A stretch of 64,000 nucleotides of DNA from 20CM-2-55-15 sp964633285. GTDB taxonomy: Bacteria > Acidobacteriota > Terriglobia > 20CM-2-55-15. Below, one piece after another: positions 7,312 through 16,541 of this stretch. The stretch is taken from NCBI GenBank assembly GCA_964633285.1, contig CAZWGA010000022.1, positions 16,240-80,239 of the forward strand, read 5' to 3'. Position numbers and translations under genes: made by a program. How positions within the stretch are numbered: the first letter of the stretch is position 1; the number at the start of each line of letters is the position of its first letter. The notes under the pieces are model-generated. The model was not told where the DNA came from, searched no databases, and worked only from the letters and a program-made list of their open reading frames with translations.

Positions 7312-7990
7312 CATGTTCATCCGGAGGAGGTGCGGCTGCAAATCCACTCCCGTTGTTGCCGGTTTCGACTTGCACGATTTCGGGCACCGCGGAAAGACCT
7401 TGAATGATCTTCATATTCGTCTCGCGAGGAATCAGCAGATTGAACCATACCCGGTAATGTCCGGCCCTCTTCTTGAAATTGAAACTCGCCGCAGCTACGG
7501 AATTGTCCTGCAGGATTTTGTTGATCGCGTTCAGCGATTCATTCAGATCGCTCACAACGAGCGCATAATTGTAGAATTTGCGTCCCTGAATTCTGTCTTC
7601 AATAAATGCGAGAAAGTACAACGTGACGAGACTCAGCGCCGTCGTGAAGATCGCAACCATGTACATTCCCGACCCAAGCGCCATTCCCACTCCGGCAACT
7701 ACCCAGATGGTTGCTGCTGTGGTGAGACCTAAAACGAATCCATGCGAATGCAACACTGCGCCGGCTCCAAGAAACCCAATGCCGGTGATGATTTGAGCAC
7801 CGATTCGAGCGGGATCTCCTCCGAGTAATTCCGCTATTTTCGTTGAAATGCTCATGAAGAGAGTCGACCCGACGCAGATCAGGATATTCGTCCGGAGGCC
7901 GGCAGGCTTGTCTCGCATTTCCCGTTCGACGCCGATGACGCCGCCGAGCAACGCAGCCAGCAGGAGTTTGAGGGGAATCGCCGGATCCAT
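7274..7990 (-). CDS. MgtC/SapB family membrane protein
   Basis: A 238-residue protein. The N-terminal part holds about four to five hydrophobic helices with the MgtC signature: LLLAALLGGVIGVEREMRDK, then AGLRTNILICVGSTLFM and GIGFLGAGAVL. The C-terminal cytoplasmic part (about residues 145-220, beginning YNYALVVSDLNESLNAI) resembles the ACT-like domain of long MgtC proteins. MgtC proteins modulate the F1Fo ATP synthase and support growth at low magnesium and in hosts, but their roles in soil bacteria are unclear. It ends inside the 5' end of the dapF-like gene and begins 9 bases after the CPBP protease stop. Confidence 0.9.
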   Translation of the reverse strand: MDPAIPLKLLLAALLGGVIGVEREMRDKPAGLRTNILICVGSTLFMSISTKIAELLGGDPARIGAQIITGIGFLGAGAVLHSHGFVLGLTTAATIWVVAGVGMALGSGMYMVAIFTTALSLVTLYFLAFIEDRIQGRKFYNYALVVSDLNESLNAINKILQDNSVAAASFNFKKRAGHYRVWFNLLIPRETNMKIIQGLSAVPEIVQVETGNNGSGFAAAPPPDEHGGPGETFRDPVH

Positions 7991-7999
7991 AAAGCGCCT

Positions 8000-8833
8000 C
8001 TAGGATTTCCTTCCTTTTCGTTCAGCGAAGACTGCCGAGGCCGCGAAGAGAAATGTGACCAGGAGTCCTCCTTCAGGACCGTAAGCGCCGCCGAGAATTA
8101 AATCGCTGCCTGCAATGCCCGTGGTCCATATCGAAGCAAAATGCCCGCCTGACAACTGGAATCCAAGGATGAATCCCTGACTAAGATTCCATCCGGCATG
8201 AATTCCAAAGGGCAGCCACAACGAACGCGTTCTCACATACGCCAACGATAACAGGATACCCGCAATAACGGTATTCACCACACTCAACGGCGAGGCATTC
8301 GGGTTTTTCACATGCAGCGCCCCGAACAGTCCGGACATGGCAATGATTGCGGGCCATTCTCCCATGCTGTCGATCAAAAGCTGCAGGGGCAGGCCTCGAA
8401 ATGTAAGTTCTTCGGTTGCGGCTGCGAGCAGGATGAGGCCGAGCGTCTCGATCAAAGTAATCCGCGGAACCTGGTCCGCTGTCCAGTTGACGCTGATGTA
8501 GCCGATGCGGTAACAGCCCGCAACGAAAAGCGCCAGCAGCCCCATACCCCAGGCAACTCCCAGCAGAAGATCGCGCCGCCAGTTTGGAAAAAAGCCGAGG
8601 CCGAAAGTTCGGAATGGACGATGGTCCGCGAACGATATCGTCAGAAACATTGCTCCGGTCGAAGCAATGAACAAGGCAATAACGTTCAACGCCATTTCGG
8701 ACAGGGTGGTGCCGGTATAGAAGCCTGCAATCGAGAATGCTGTGGCGATCCAGATGAGGAGAAACTCTGCGACATAAAGACCAAACTTCCAGCCGGGCCG
8801 CAGTTCGTTGTTTTCAGTCAGGAAGATGGTCAC
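8000..8833 (-). CDS. CPBP family intramembrane glutamic endopeptidase
   Basis: A 277-residue integral membrane protein of the CAAX-protease/bacteriocin-processing (Abi, Rce1-like) family. About eight hydrophobic segments are visible. The catalytic motifs are in order: EELTFRG (EExxxR), FGALHV (FxxxH) and NTVIAGI (replacing HxxxN with a partly changed third motif). GTG 8833 overlaps the mtnP stop by 4 bases, which makes it a better start than the open frame further upstream that runs through mtnP. Substrates of bacterial CPBP proteases are mostly unknown; roles include peptide maturation and self-immunity. Confidence 0.88.
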   Translation of the reverse strand: MTIFLTENNELRPGWKFGLYVAEFLLIWIATAFSIAGFYTGTTLSEMALNVIALFIASTGAMFLTISFADHRPFRTFGLGFFPNWRRDLLLGVAWGMGLLALFVAGCYRIGYISVNWTADQVPRITLIETLGLILLAAATEELTFRGLPLQLLIDSMGEWPAIIAMSGLFGALHVKNPNASPLSVVNTVIAGILLSLAYVRTRSLWLPFGIHAGWNLSQGFILGFQLSGGHFASIWTTGIAGSDLILGGAYGPEGGLLVTFLFAASAVFAERKGRKS

Positions 8834-9693
8834 AGATACGGTTTCAGCAGGAGTCCCAGTTTCGCTCGCGTCGCTTCCGGAACTTTCTTGAGATCCGTCA
8901 GGAACGCGTGTTGCAGCGCCTTGCCGCATTTACAGGTACGTTCGACGGGCAGGCGCTTTACCGCCGCCCGGATGATCTTCTGCGCGTTTTCGGTGTTTCG
9001 CTTGAGGTTTTCGATGACTTCGGTGACTGTCACCGCATCATGCTGCGGATGCCAGCAATCATAGTCCGTCACCAGGGCGATCGTTGTATAACAGATCTCC
9101 GCTTCCCGCGCGAGTTTGGCTTCCTGCAGATTTGTCATGCCGATGAGATCCATTCCCCAACTGCGATAGACATTCGATTCCGCAACCGTGGAGAACTGAG
9201 GGCCCTCCATGCACACGTAGGTGCCGCCGCGTTTGATTCGGATGCCTGAACCTACGGCCCCTTCCGCAATGACGTCGGCAAGCCTCGAGCACACGGGATG
9301 TGCGAAGCTGACATGAACGACAATACCGTCGCCGAAAAAAGTCGATATCCGCGTTTTGGTGCGATCGTAAAACTGATCGGGCAAAACAATATCCAGGGGC
9401 CTAAGGTCTTCCTTCAGGGATCCGACAGCGCTTGCCGAGAGGATCCATTCGACGCCGAGTTTCTTGAAGCCGTAAATGTTTGCGCGAAAATTAAGCTCTG
9501 AAGGCGAGATCGTATGATTTCTATTGTGCCTCGCGAGAAAAACGACGCGGTTTCCTTCCAGAGTTCCGATCCGATACGCATCCGATGGTTTGCCGAACGG
9601 CGTTTCAATCTCGATCTCTTCGATTCCCGTCAGGCCTTCCATCTGATACAGGCCGCTGCCTCCGATGATTCCGATCCGGATTTCATTTGCCAT
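8830..9693 (-). CDS. mtnP: S-methyl-5'-thioadenosine phosphorylase
   Basis: A 287-residue enzyme of the PNP/MTAP family. It cleaves methylthioadenosine with phosphate to adenine and methylthioribose-1-phosphate in methionine salvage. Visible motifs are IGIIGGSGLYQ (phosphate loop), FLARHNRNHTISP, YVCMEGPQFSTVAES and MDLIGMTNLQEAKLAREAE. ATG 9693 lies 11 bases inside the end of mce; an in-frame TTG lies two codons upstream. Family homologues can also be purine nucleoside phosphorylases, but the MTN-type EGPQFST..E and LIGMTNLQE patterns favour MTAP. Part of the long minus-strand run. Confidence 0.93.
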   Translation of the reverse strand: MANEIRIGIIGGSGLYQMEGLTGIEEIEIETPFGKPSDAYRIGTLEGNRVVFLARHNRNHTISPSELNFRANIYGFKKLGVEWILSASAVGSLKEDLRPLDIVLPDQFYDRTKTRISTFFGDGIVVHVSFAHPVCSRLADVIAEGAVGSGIRIKRGGTYVCMEGPQFSTVAESNVYRSWGMDLIGMTNLQEAKLAREAEICYTTIALVTDYDCWHPQHDAVTVTEVIENLKRNTENAQKIIRAAVKRLPVERTCKCGKALQHAFLTDLKKVPEATRAKLGLLLKPYL

Positions 9694-10081
9694 GTTCAAC
9701 TAACTCCACTAACACTCCATGTGTTGAAGAAGGATGTACGAACGCGATTCGCGTGTTGTGTGCGCCGCGCCTTGGAACGGTATCGATCAGCCTGGCTCCG
9801 GCTGCCTGAAGACGTTCGAGCGCCTTTTCGATATTGTCGACGCGAACCGCGATGTGATGAATGCCTTCACCGCGTTTAGCCATGAATTTTGCAATCGGCG
9901 AATCCGAGCCCTTCGGCTCCAGGAGTTCGATGCGGCTTTCGCCGATCTTCAACATTGCCAGACGAACACCCTGATCGTCGACGTCATCATAGCCTGAGAT
10001 TTCAAGGCCCAGCGCCTGCTCGTACACTTTTGCCGCATCCGCAAGCGATTTCACCGCGATTCCGATGTGATCGATTTTCAT
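9683..10081 (-). CDS. mce: Methylmalonyl-CoA epimerase
   Basis: A 132-residue two-module VOC-fold enzyme that interconverts the (2R) and (2S) forms of methylmalonyl-CoA in propionyl-CoA metabolism. Metal ligands are visible: His in KIDHIGIAV, His in GIHHIAVRV and Glu in GVLVELVEH. Typical segments SRIELLEP and SPIAKFMAKRGEG are present, and the length matches the family. It starts at ATG 10081, overlapping the meaB stop by 4 bases. The neighbour meaB serves the B12-dependent mutase, so the pair clearly belongs to the methylmalonyl-CoA pathway. The mutase itself is not in the window. Confidence 0.95.
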   Translation of the reverse strand: MKIDHIGIAVKSLADAAKVYEQALGLEISGYDDVDDQGVRLAMLKIGESRIELLEPKGSDSPIAKFMAKRGEGIHHIAVRVDNIEKALERLQAAGARLIDTVPRRGAHNTRIAFVHPSSTHGVLVELVEHGK

Positions 10082-11031
10082 TTTGAGCCTTTGAATGGAG
10101 AGCCGTGAATGATCTGTTCAACGACCGAATACGGATCCTGCCGCCGCTTCACAATTTGCTCCACAATTTCGTCCAGTTTTCCGCCGGGGAAAGCCTGACG
10201 AATAGCAGTATTCACCAGACGTTCTTCCAGAAGCGTGATGAGACGTTGTCGCGCCGCAGCCTGTTTCTTCTTCGACTGCAATTCGGAGTTTTGAAAGAAC
10301 GTGTATGAGCGTTCGATCTCGTCCATCAGTCCGTCCATACCCTGCCCGCCGGTGGCGACGGTTTTGACAACCGGAGGTTGCCATCCATCCTCGCGATGGG
10401 CAAGCGAGAGCATCGAAAGAAGAGCGTGTTCCATTTTATCGACGCCGGGGTGATCGCATTTGTTAATGACGAAAATATCGCCGATTTCCATGATGCCGGC
10501 TTTCAGGGCCTGAATCTCGTCGCCCATTCCGGGGATGAGGACAACAATCGAAATGTCCGCCAGCTTCACAATATCGATTTCATCCTGGCCCACGCCCACT
10601 GTTTCGACAATGATGGGATTCTTTCCGGCCGCGTCGAGAACCATAACGACATCCGCAGTCGCGGACGCGAGACCGCCAAGATGTCCTCGAGTTGCCATGC
10701 TTCGTATATAGACGGCGGGATCCGGACCAGAAGTCTGCATCCGTATTCGATCTCCGAGAATGGCTCCGCCCGTGAATGGACTGCTTGGATCAACAGCGAC
10801 AATCCCCAGCGTTTTGCCTCTTTGCCGGTAACCGGTCGACAGCTTGTCGACCAGAGTGCTTTTGCCGGAGCCTGGACTGCCGGTCACGCCGATGACCTGC
10901 GAACGCCCGCTGTGAGGAAAAAGTTGCTGAAGAATCGCCAGACTGTCCGGAGAACGGTTTTCGACTCGCGTGATGATGCGGGAAAGGGCGCGCGTTCCGC
11001 CCTTGAAGAAGTCTTGAAGGAGCTGATCCAC
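10078..11031 (-). CDS. meaB: Methylmalonyl-CoA mutase-associated GTPase MeaB
   Basis: A 317-residue G3E-type P-loop GTPase. Walker A GSPGSGKS is at 51-58, VAVDPSSPFTGGAILGDRIRM follows, VETVGVGQDEIDI is the switch region and INKCDHPG is the base-recognition NKxD. MeaB gates loading of adenosylcobalamin into methylmalonyl-CoA mutase and protects it from inactivation. The start is GTG 11031, one base after the acyl-CoA dehydrogenase stop, and the gene overlaps mce by 4 bases. This links the operon to B12, as does the cobalamin riboswitch at the right end of the window. Confidence 0.95.
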   Translation of the reverse strand: MDQLLQDFFKGGTRALSRIITRVENRSPDSLAILQQLFPHSGRSQVIGVTGSPGSGKSTLVDKLSTGYRQRGKTLGIVAVDPSSPFTGGAILGDRIRMQTSGPDPAVYIRSMATRGHLGGLASATADVVMVLDAAGKNPIIVETVGVGQDEIDIVKLADISIVVLIPGMGDEIQALKAGIMEIGDIFVINKCDHPGVDKMEHALLSMLSLAHREDGWQPPVVKTVATGGQGMDGLMDEIERSYTFFQNSELQSKKKQAAARQRLITLLEERLVNTAIRQAFPGGKLDEIVEQIVKRRQDPYSVVEQIIHGSPFKGSK

Positions 11032-11032
11032 T

Positions 11033-12175
11033 CTAATGTCTCAGTATTTCTCTCGCGATGACGAGCCGCTGAATTTCGCTGGTGCCTTCGCCAATCGTGC
11101 AGAGTTTAACGTCCCGGTAGAATTTTTCGGCAGGATATTCCTTGATGTAACCGTAGCCCCCGTGAATTTGAACGCACTCGTTTGCGACACGGACGGCGAC
11201 CTCTCCGGCGTAAAGTTTTGCCATCGACGATTGCTCCGTCGTCTGCATGCCCTGGTCCTTCATCCACGCGGCACGATGCATCAGGAGCCTCGCGGCATCG
11301 ATCTCGGTAGCCATATCGGCGAGTTTGAACTGGATTGCCTGGAATTCGGAAATGGCCTTTCCAAATTGTCTGCGCTGTTTGGAGTAGTGAAGCGCGGCTT
11401 CATATGCTCCCTGGGCCATACCGACGGCAAGCGCCGCGATGCTGATGCGTCCCCCATCGAGCACTTTAAGGGCGTCGATGAATCCCTCGCCGGGCCGGCC
11501 GAGCAGATTCTCTTTCGGCACCCGGCAGTCTTCGAAGATCACTGTGGAGGTGTCGCTCGCGCGCAGTCCCAGTTTGTTTTCCTTTTTTCCGGAAGAAAAG
11601 CCGGCCATCCCCTTTTCAAGGATGAATGCGGAGATTCCGTGGTGACCCGCAGATTTGTCCGTGACCGCCATGGCAACACAAACATCTCCATAAGTACCAT
11701 GAGTGGTAAACGTCTTCTGGCCATTGAGAATCCAATGATCGCCATCGAGGCGGGCGACGGTTTGCGTACCGCCTGCATCGCTCCCGGCCTCGGGCTCCGT
11801 CAGACTCCACGCGCCAAGTTTCTCTCCCTTTGCGAGCGGCACGACGAAGCGGTGCTTCTGCTCTTCCGTGCCGCTGCTGAAGATATGGCCGGTACAAAGT
11901 GAATTGTGCGCTGCGACCGAGATGCCGATGGAGCCATCAACCCGTGAGAGTTCCTCGACAATCGTTGCGTATTCCACATATCCCAAACCCGAGCCGCCGT
12001 ATTCGGCGGGTATCAGAACACCGAGGAACCCCAGTTCGGCGAGTTTCTTCAGAACATCGCGGGGGAAAATCTGTTTTTCGTCCCATTCGGCGACATGCGG
12101 CCGAATCTCGTTTTCGGCGAAGTCCCGAACGATGCGTTTGATTTCGAGCAGGTCGTCGCTGTAGCTGAACTCCAT
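11033..12175 (-). CDS. Acyl-CoA dehydrogenase (short-chain/butyryl-type)
   Basis: A full-length 380-residue flavoenzyme that oxidises acyl-CoA to enoyl-CoA in the cytoplasm. The N-terminal helical domain carries FPRDVLKKLAELGFLGVLIP, the middle beta domain LTEPEAGSDA and NGQKTFTTHG, and the C-terminal domain RRQFGKAISEFQAIQFKLAD and QIHGGYGY. The catalytic base is Glu363 in CTIGEGTSEIQRLVIAR, the position used by short-chain (butyryl/isobutyryl) dehydrogenases. ATG 12175 is 4 bases after the upstream gene. The context with mce and meaB suggests oxidation of branched-chain or odd-chain acyl-CoAs feeding propionyl-CoA. Confidence 0.95.
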   Translation of the reverse strand: MEFSYSDDLLEIKRIVRDFAENEIRPHVAEWDEKQIFPRDVLKKLAELGFLGVLIPAEYGGSGLGYVEYATIVEELSRVDGSIGISVAAHNSLCTGHIFSSGTEEQKHRFVVPLAKGEKLGAWSLTEPEAGSDAGGTQTVARLDGDHWILNGQKTFTTHGTYGDVCVAMAVTDKSAGHHGISAFILEKGMAGFSSGKKENKLGLRASDTSTVIFEDCRVPKENLLGRPGEGFIDALKVLDGGRISIAALAVGMAQGAYEAALHYSKQRRQFGKAISEFQAIQFKLADMATEIDAARLLMHRAAWMKDQGMQTTEQSSMAKLYAGEVAVRVANECVQIHGGYGYIKEYPAEKFYRDVKLCTIGEGTSEIQRLVIAREILRH

Positions 12176-12179
12176 AGGT

Positions 12180-12725
12180 TCAAACAGCCGGATCGATCAT
12201 CGTCCAGGTCATGTCGCAATCGCCGCACTTGTACCGGTGGGCGCCGGTTTTCTCGATTGCGTCCAGACGTATCAAAGACGATGAACAGAAAGGGCAGTAG
12301 TTGATCGCGCAAGGCGGATTGGCGAGGTCCACTTCGCGGCCGCGGAATTCTTCGATCGAGGACAACAGAGTTTCGACGATCATCGTCTGGCTTCGCTTCC
12401 AATCGTTGCGCGACGGCCAGAACACTTCTATCGCCGTGGGAATCCAGCCGTGCGGGACATCGGGAAGTTCGGCCGGTGATGAATAACTCAGCAGACAGTC
12501 AACACGGCATTCCGTGTCGGCCAGCTTGCTATCGAGGGTCCTGAGAAGATTCATCAATGCACGAAGCCCCGACGAACCCAGAACATGGAGTTCGAGCCAA
12601 AGGCTGTCTTCCGGTTTGTGTCCGGCACAACAGCCTTCCAGCCGGACCCACTGGAAACTTCCCAGTTCCTTCAGAACCGGCCGCAACGCTTTATCGGCTC
12701 GGCCGAGGATATCGGAATTGGACAT
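12180..12725 (-). CDS. Hypothetical protein with C-terminal zinc ribbon
   Basis: A 181-residue soluble protein I cannot place in a family. The N-terminal part has WVRLEGCCAGHKPEDSLWLE, with a CCxGH cluster that could bind metal, followed by helices and strands. The last 40 residues form a zinc ribbon: NYCPFCSSSLIRL then YKCGDCDMTW (CxxC...CxxC). ATG 12725 is chosen; a TTG 36 bases upstream (12761) is also open. It lies between thiL and the acyl-CoA dehydrogenase, 4 bases from the latter, so it is cotranscribed with them. A role in redox, nucleic-acid or enzyme maturation would be a guess. Confidence 0.65.
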   Translation of the reverse strand: MSNSDILGRADKALRPVLKELGSFQWVRLEGCCAGHKPEDSLWLELHVLGSSGLRALMNLLRTLDSKLADTECRVDCLLSYSSPAELPDVPHGWIPTAIEVFWPSRNDWKRSQTMIVETLLSSIEEFRGREVDLANPPCAINYCPFCSSSLIRLDAIEKTGAHRYKCGDCDMTWTMIDPAV

Positions 12726-12772
12726 GGGTTGAGGATACCAGTAAGGCGGTTGAGGGAACAATTACGTCAGGA

Positions 12773-13708
12773 TCATTTCGCAAAATGTTGCCAGCCGTGA
12801 GGCTGTAAAACGGATTCTTGCCTGCCATCGATCAGATAGAGCTGGTGCTCAAGATCGGATGGGATGATTTCGCCGATGCGTGTCAGCGGCACAGCCTCAA
12901 GGGTTGCAGGAAGATCGGGAGAGATGGCGATCAGTTCGTACTCTTCGCCACCGTGAAGAGCGTGACGATCCGCAGCTCCGGGCCAGACCGGAATGCGATT
13001 CTTATAAATCCGGCCGGAGACCCGGGATTCTTCCAGAATATGGGCGAGATCGGTGGAAAGACCGTCGCTGATGTCGATGATGGCGTGGACGTGGTCTCGA
13101 AGCGCTGAACCGAGACGATACCGCGGTTCGGGATAGAGATGCCGCTTCACCGCCGGATCGTTGAGCTTGCCTGCCTTCAGATGCTCCAAACCCAGCGCCG
13201 CGCCTCCGAGGTTGCCGCTGACGTAGATTCCATCGCCAACCTTCGCGCCGGAGCGCCGCATTGCGCGCCCCGTGGGGACTCTGCCTATCATCGACACGTC
13301 TACAAAGATGCGATCCGACGACGACGTGTCGCCTCCGGCAAGCGAGACATCGAATTGCCGGCAGGCATTCTCGATACCGCGGAAAAAGTCTTCGACCCAC
13401 GTCCAGTCGAGATCGCCGGGCGCGGACAAGGAAATCAGGAAGTGCATCGCGATCCCGCCCATCGCGGCGACATCGCTGACGTTTGCGGCTACGGCCTTAT
13501 ATCCGACCGAATTCGCAGGATGGAGGTTTCGAATGAAATGCGCGTTCTCGGCGACGAGATCGGAGCAGAAAACCAGGGAGTGACCCGAAGGAATATCGAT
13601 TACGGCGGCGTCATCGCCGATGCCGACCGGCAATTCATCGGCTTTCGATCCAAACTTCTCGCGGATTTTGCGAATGAGTGCGCCTTCTCCGAGGTCGCTC
13701 AGATTCAC
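12773..13708 (-). CDS. thiL: Thiamine-monophosphate kinase
   Basis: A 311-residue ATP-dependent kinase of the PurM/ThiL fold that makes thiamine diphosphate from thiamine monophosphate. Motifs are VGIGDDAAVID near residue 30, DLVAENAHF with metal-binding acid, KAVAANVSDVAAMGG, VSLAGGDTSSSD and IIDISDGLSTDLAHI. The expected HALHGGEEYEL segment lies near residue 250. The start is GTG 13708, which overlaps the lon stop by 4 bases, so translation is probably coupled to lon. Confidence 0.95.
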   Translation of the reverse strand: MNLSDLGEGALIRKIREKFGSKADELPVGIGDDAAVIDIPSGHSLVFCSDLVAENAHFIRNLHPANSVGYKAVAANVSDVAAMGGIAMHFLISLSAPGDLDWTWVEDFFRGIENACRQFDVSLAGGDTSSSDRIFVDVSMIGRVPTGRAMRRSGAKVGDGIYVSGNLGGAALGLEHLKAGKLNDPAVKRHLYPEPRYRLGSALRDHVHAIIDISDGLSTDLAHILEESRVSGRIYKNRIPVWPGAADRHALHGGEEYELIAISPDLPATLEAVPLTRIGEIIPSDLEHQLYLIDGRQESVLQPHGWQHFAK

Positions 13709-16131
13709 AAAGTAGCCTCTGCACCTTTCCTCAGACGGCGCGGTCCTCGCACGGCCCCGGAGCCTTTCTTCGTTTCAAGCAACGCCGCCTTGAATACACT
13801 CTGCACGTCGTCGACGAAAATGAATTTCATCTCCTGGCGGATCGTTTCGTTCACATCTTCAAGGTCGCGTTTGTTAAGCGAAGGAAGAATGACCGTATCG
13901 ATCTTCGCACGGCGCGCGGCCAATACTTTTTCCTTGATGCCGCCGACCGGGAGGACTTCGCCTCGAAGCGTGATTTCTCCGGTCATTGCGATTTTTCGAT
14001 GAACGGCTTTTCCCGTCAAAAGCGAAAGTATAGCCGTCGCCATCGTCACCCCTGCCGACGGACCGTCTTTCGGAATCGCACCTTCAGGCACATGGACGTG
14101 AATGTCGTGCTTGCCGAAGAAATCCTCGCTGATCCCGAACTCCCTTGCATGGGACCGCGCGTAACTGAGAGCCGCGTGCGCGGATTCTTTCATCACTTCG
14201 CCGAGTTGTCCGGTAAGCGTCAGGCCTCCCCTGCCTTTCATCGCAGTGGCTTCGACGAAGAGAACGTCGCCCCCGACAGGAGTCCATGCGAGTCCGGTTG
14301 CCACGCCGACCTGATCGCGCTTCAACAGTTCCTCCTGGATGACCTTCGGCCGTCCAAGGAATTGATCGAGATTGTCCGTGTGAATCTTGCGTGTTTTCTT
14401 CTCGCCGATGGCAACCTGTTTCGCCACTTTTCTGCAAACGGCCGCTATTTCGCGTTCGAGGTTGCGCAGTCCGGCTTCCTGTGTATAGCCGTTGATGATG
14501 GCCCGAATGCCTTCATCCGTGAATTCGATCTGGGTTTTCTTGAGCCCATGCTGTTCGGTCTGTTTCGGAATCAGATGCCGTTTTGCAATTTCCACCTTTT
14601 CTTCTTCCGTGTAGCCGCTGAGCTGGATGATCTCCATGCGATCGCGAAACGCGGGTTGAATCGGGTCAAGCATGTTGGCGGTCGTAATGAACATCACATT
14701 TGTCAGATCGAACGGCGCGCCGAGGTAGTTATCCCTGAATGCGTGGTTCTGTTCGGGATCCAGGACTTCGAGCAATGCGGACGATGGATCACCGCGAAAA
14801 TCCGAACCGATCTTGTCGACTTCATCCATCATGAAAACCGGATTGTTGGTTCCCGCCTGATGAATGCTTTGGATGATGCGTCCCGGCATCGCGCCCACAT
14901 ACGTGCGGCGGTGGCCGCGGATTTCGGCTTCATCATGCACGCCACCCAGACTCATGCGGACAAATTTGCGCCCCAGGGCGCGCGCGATCGATTTTCCGAG
15001 CGAAGTCTTTCCAACTCCCGGAGGTCCGACAAAGCAGAGGATGGGCCCTTTTGAATCTTTCTTCAGTTTGCGGACCGCAAGATGTTCGACGATGCGGTCT
15101 TTGATTTTTTCCAGGCCATAGTGATCTTCGTCCAGAATCTTTTGAGCTTTTTTCAAATCGAGATTGTCTTTTGTCGATTTGTTCCATGGCAGGGAAACCA
15201 TCCAATCGAGATAATTCCGCAGTGTTGCCGTTTCGGCGGCATCCGGATGCATGCGCTCCAGGCGGCCGAGCTGCCTTTCGGCTTCCTCGGTGACGTCCGC
15301 CGGCATTTTTGCTTTCTTGATTTTGTTCCGGTATTGCTGAATCTCTTCCTGGAGTTCGTTGCCTTCGCCAAGCTCCTGTTGAATGGCTTTCATCTGCTGG
15401 CGCAGATAAAACTCGCGCTGACTCTTGTCCATTTCTCCGCGCGCCTGCGTATTGATGTCGTTCTGAATCTCGAGGACCTCGGTCTCCTTCGCCATCAATT
15501 CATGAACGCGGCGCAGACGTTGAACGGGGTCAAGCAGCTCCAGAACTTCCTGGGCCTTATCGACTTTCAGATCGAGATTGGATGCAACTAGATCCGATAG
15601 CCGGCCAGGATCATCGAGGTTCGCCGCGATCGCAACCAGATCCGGTGAAATGTTCTTTCCCAGGGCAACCATCTTTTCCAGCGACGACTTTACGTTCCGG
15701 ATCACGGCTTCATGCTCGGGCGAATCCGGTGCCACTTCCGGTTCCGCCCGGGGTTGCACTTTGGCGGTGATATAAGGCTTCGATTCATCAAAGTATTCAA
15801 CCTTTGCGCGCGAGAACCCTTGAACCAGGATGCGAACACGGCCATCCGGCAGTTTCAGCATGCGCATGATGATCGAAACCGTGCCGAAATCGTGAAGATC
15901 TTCCGCTTTCGGATCATCGGCCTCGGCGTTTTTCTGAGCAACGAGCATCACCATGCGATTTTCAGCGAGAGCCTGATCGACGGCTTTGGCTGAACGATCG
16001 CGATTCACAAAAAGCGGAACGATCATGTACGGAAATACAACCATGTCCGGCACGGGCAGCACCGGCAAAACGTCGGGAATAGTAACTTGTTGTTCGGGAG
16101 TCTGATCGGCTTTGACGAGTTCCATGCCCAT
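13705..16131 (-). CDS. lon: ATP-dependent protease La (Lon)
   Basis: A full-length 808-residue LonA protease. The N-terminal LON substrate-binding domain begins LPVLPVPDMVVFPYMIVPLF, the AAA+ module has Walker A GPPGVGKTSLGK and Walker B NPVFMMDEVDKIG, and the C-terminal S16 protease has the catalytic dyad Ser692 (PKDGPSAGVTMA) and Lys735 (GGIKEKVLA). Lon degrades misfolded and regulatory proteins in the cytoplasm. It sits between hsp20 and thiL. ATG 16131 is used; ATG 16125 is an alternative. The lon-hsp20 neighbourhood suggests a heat-responsive unit. Confidence 0.97.
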   Translation of the reverse strand: MGMELVKADQTPEQQVTIPDVLPVLPVPDMVVFPYMIVPLFVNRDRSAKAVDQALAENRMVMLVAQKNAEADDPKAEDLHDFGTVSIIMRMLKLPDGRVRILVQGFSRAKVEYFDESKPYITAKVQPRAEPEVAPDSPEHEAVIRNVKSSLEKMVALGKNISPDLVAIAANLDDPGRLSDLVASNLDLKVDKAQEVLELLDPVQRLRRVHELMAKETEVLEIQNDINTQARGEMDKSQREFYLRQQMKAIQQELGEGNELQEEIQQYRNKIKKAKMPADVTEEAERQLGRLERMHPDAAETATLRNYLDWMVSLPWNKSTKDNLDLKKAQKILDEDHYGLEKIKDRIVEHLAVRKLKKDSKGPILCFVGPPGVGKTSLGKSIARALGRKFVRMSLGGVHDEAEIRGHRRTYVGAMPGRIIQSIHQAGTNNPVFMMDEVDKIGSDFRGDPSSALLEVLDPEQNHAFRDNYLGAPFDLTNVMFITTANMLDPIQPAFRDRMEIIQLSGYTEEEKVEIAKRHLIPKQTEQHGLKKTQIEFTDEGIRAIINGYTQEAGLRNLEREIAAVCRKVAKQVAIGEKKTRKIHTDNLDQFLGRPKVIQEELLKRDQVGVATGLAWTPVGGDVLFVEATAMKGRGGLTLTGQLGEVMKESAHAALSYARSHAREFGISEDFFGKHDIHVHVPEGAIPKDGPSAGVTMATAILSLLTGKAVHRKIAMTGEITLRGEVLPVGGIKEKVLAARRAKIDTVILPSLNKRDLEDVNETIRQEMKFIFVDDVQSVFKAALLETKKGSGAVRGPRRLRKGAEATL

Positions 16132-16169
16132 AATCTATATGCCCGCTTTCTAAAGATGCACGCGTAGGG

Positions 16170-16538
16170 TTAGACGATGGGAATCACAACAGTTTCCGGT
16201 TCCATCCGCTTCGGAAGATGAATTCTAAGCAGGCCTTCCTTTAATTCCGCCTTCGCATGCTTGTAATCGATGGGAACCTTGATTGAAATCTCGCGCCGGA
16301 ACGGTCCGTATAGCCGCTCAACGCAGAGGTATTTTGCCCCGTCCTTAAGATTTGCCGGTTGCTGCCGTTTGAGTCCCGTAAGGATGAGCAGGCCCTCATG
16401 CCACGTCAACTGAATATCCGCGCGGTCAACACCCGGCATTTCCACAAAAACGACAATTTCTTTTGGCCGCTCACTGACATCGACGGTGGGACTCCACGTC
16501 GCACCCTGGCTGGGCTGTACCTGGAATTCGAAGTACAT
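16170..16538 (-). CDS. Hsp20/alpha-crystallin family small heat-shock protein
   Basis: A 122-residue small heat-shock protein. The alpha-crystallin domain occupies nearly the whole chain: VDVSERPKEIVVFVEMPGVD, then ADIQLTWHEGLLILTG and ERLYGPFRREISIKVPID, and AELKEGLLRIHLPK near the end. A C-terminal VIPIV resembles the I-x-I/V anchor that lets sHsps assemble. Such proteins hold unfolding clients as ATP-independent holdases. It begins 3 bases after nrdR and precedes lon, a holdase next to a protease. Confidence 0.93.
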   Translation of the reverse strand: MYFEFQVQPSQGATWSPTVDVSERPKEIVVFVEMPGVDRADIQLTWHEGLLILTGLKRQQPANLKDGAKYLCVERLYGPFRREISIKVPIDYKHAKAELKEGLLRIHLPKRMEPETVVIPIV

Positions 16539-16541
16539 TTC

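Noticed and set aside
13678..15054. Long plus-strand open frame opposite lon (458 codons)
   Set aside because: Antisense to the conserved lon gene, with the composition of a shadow frame and no recognisable domain or start signal.
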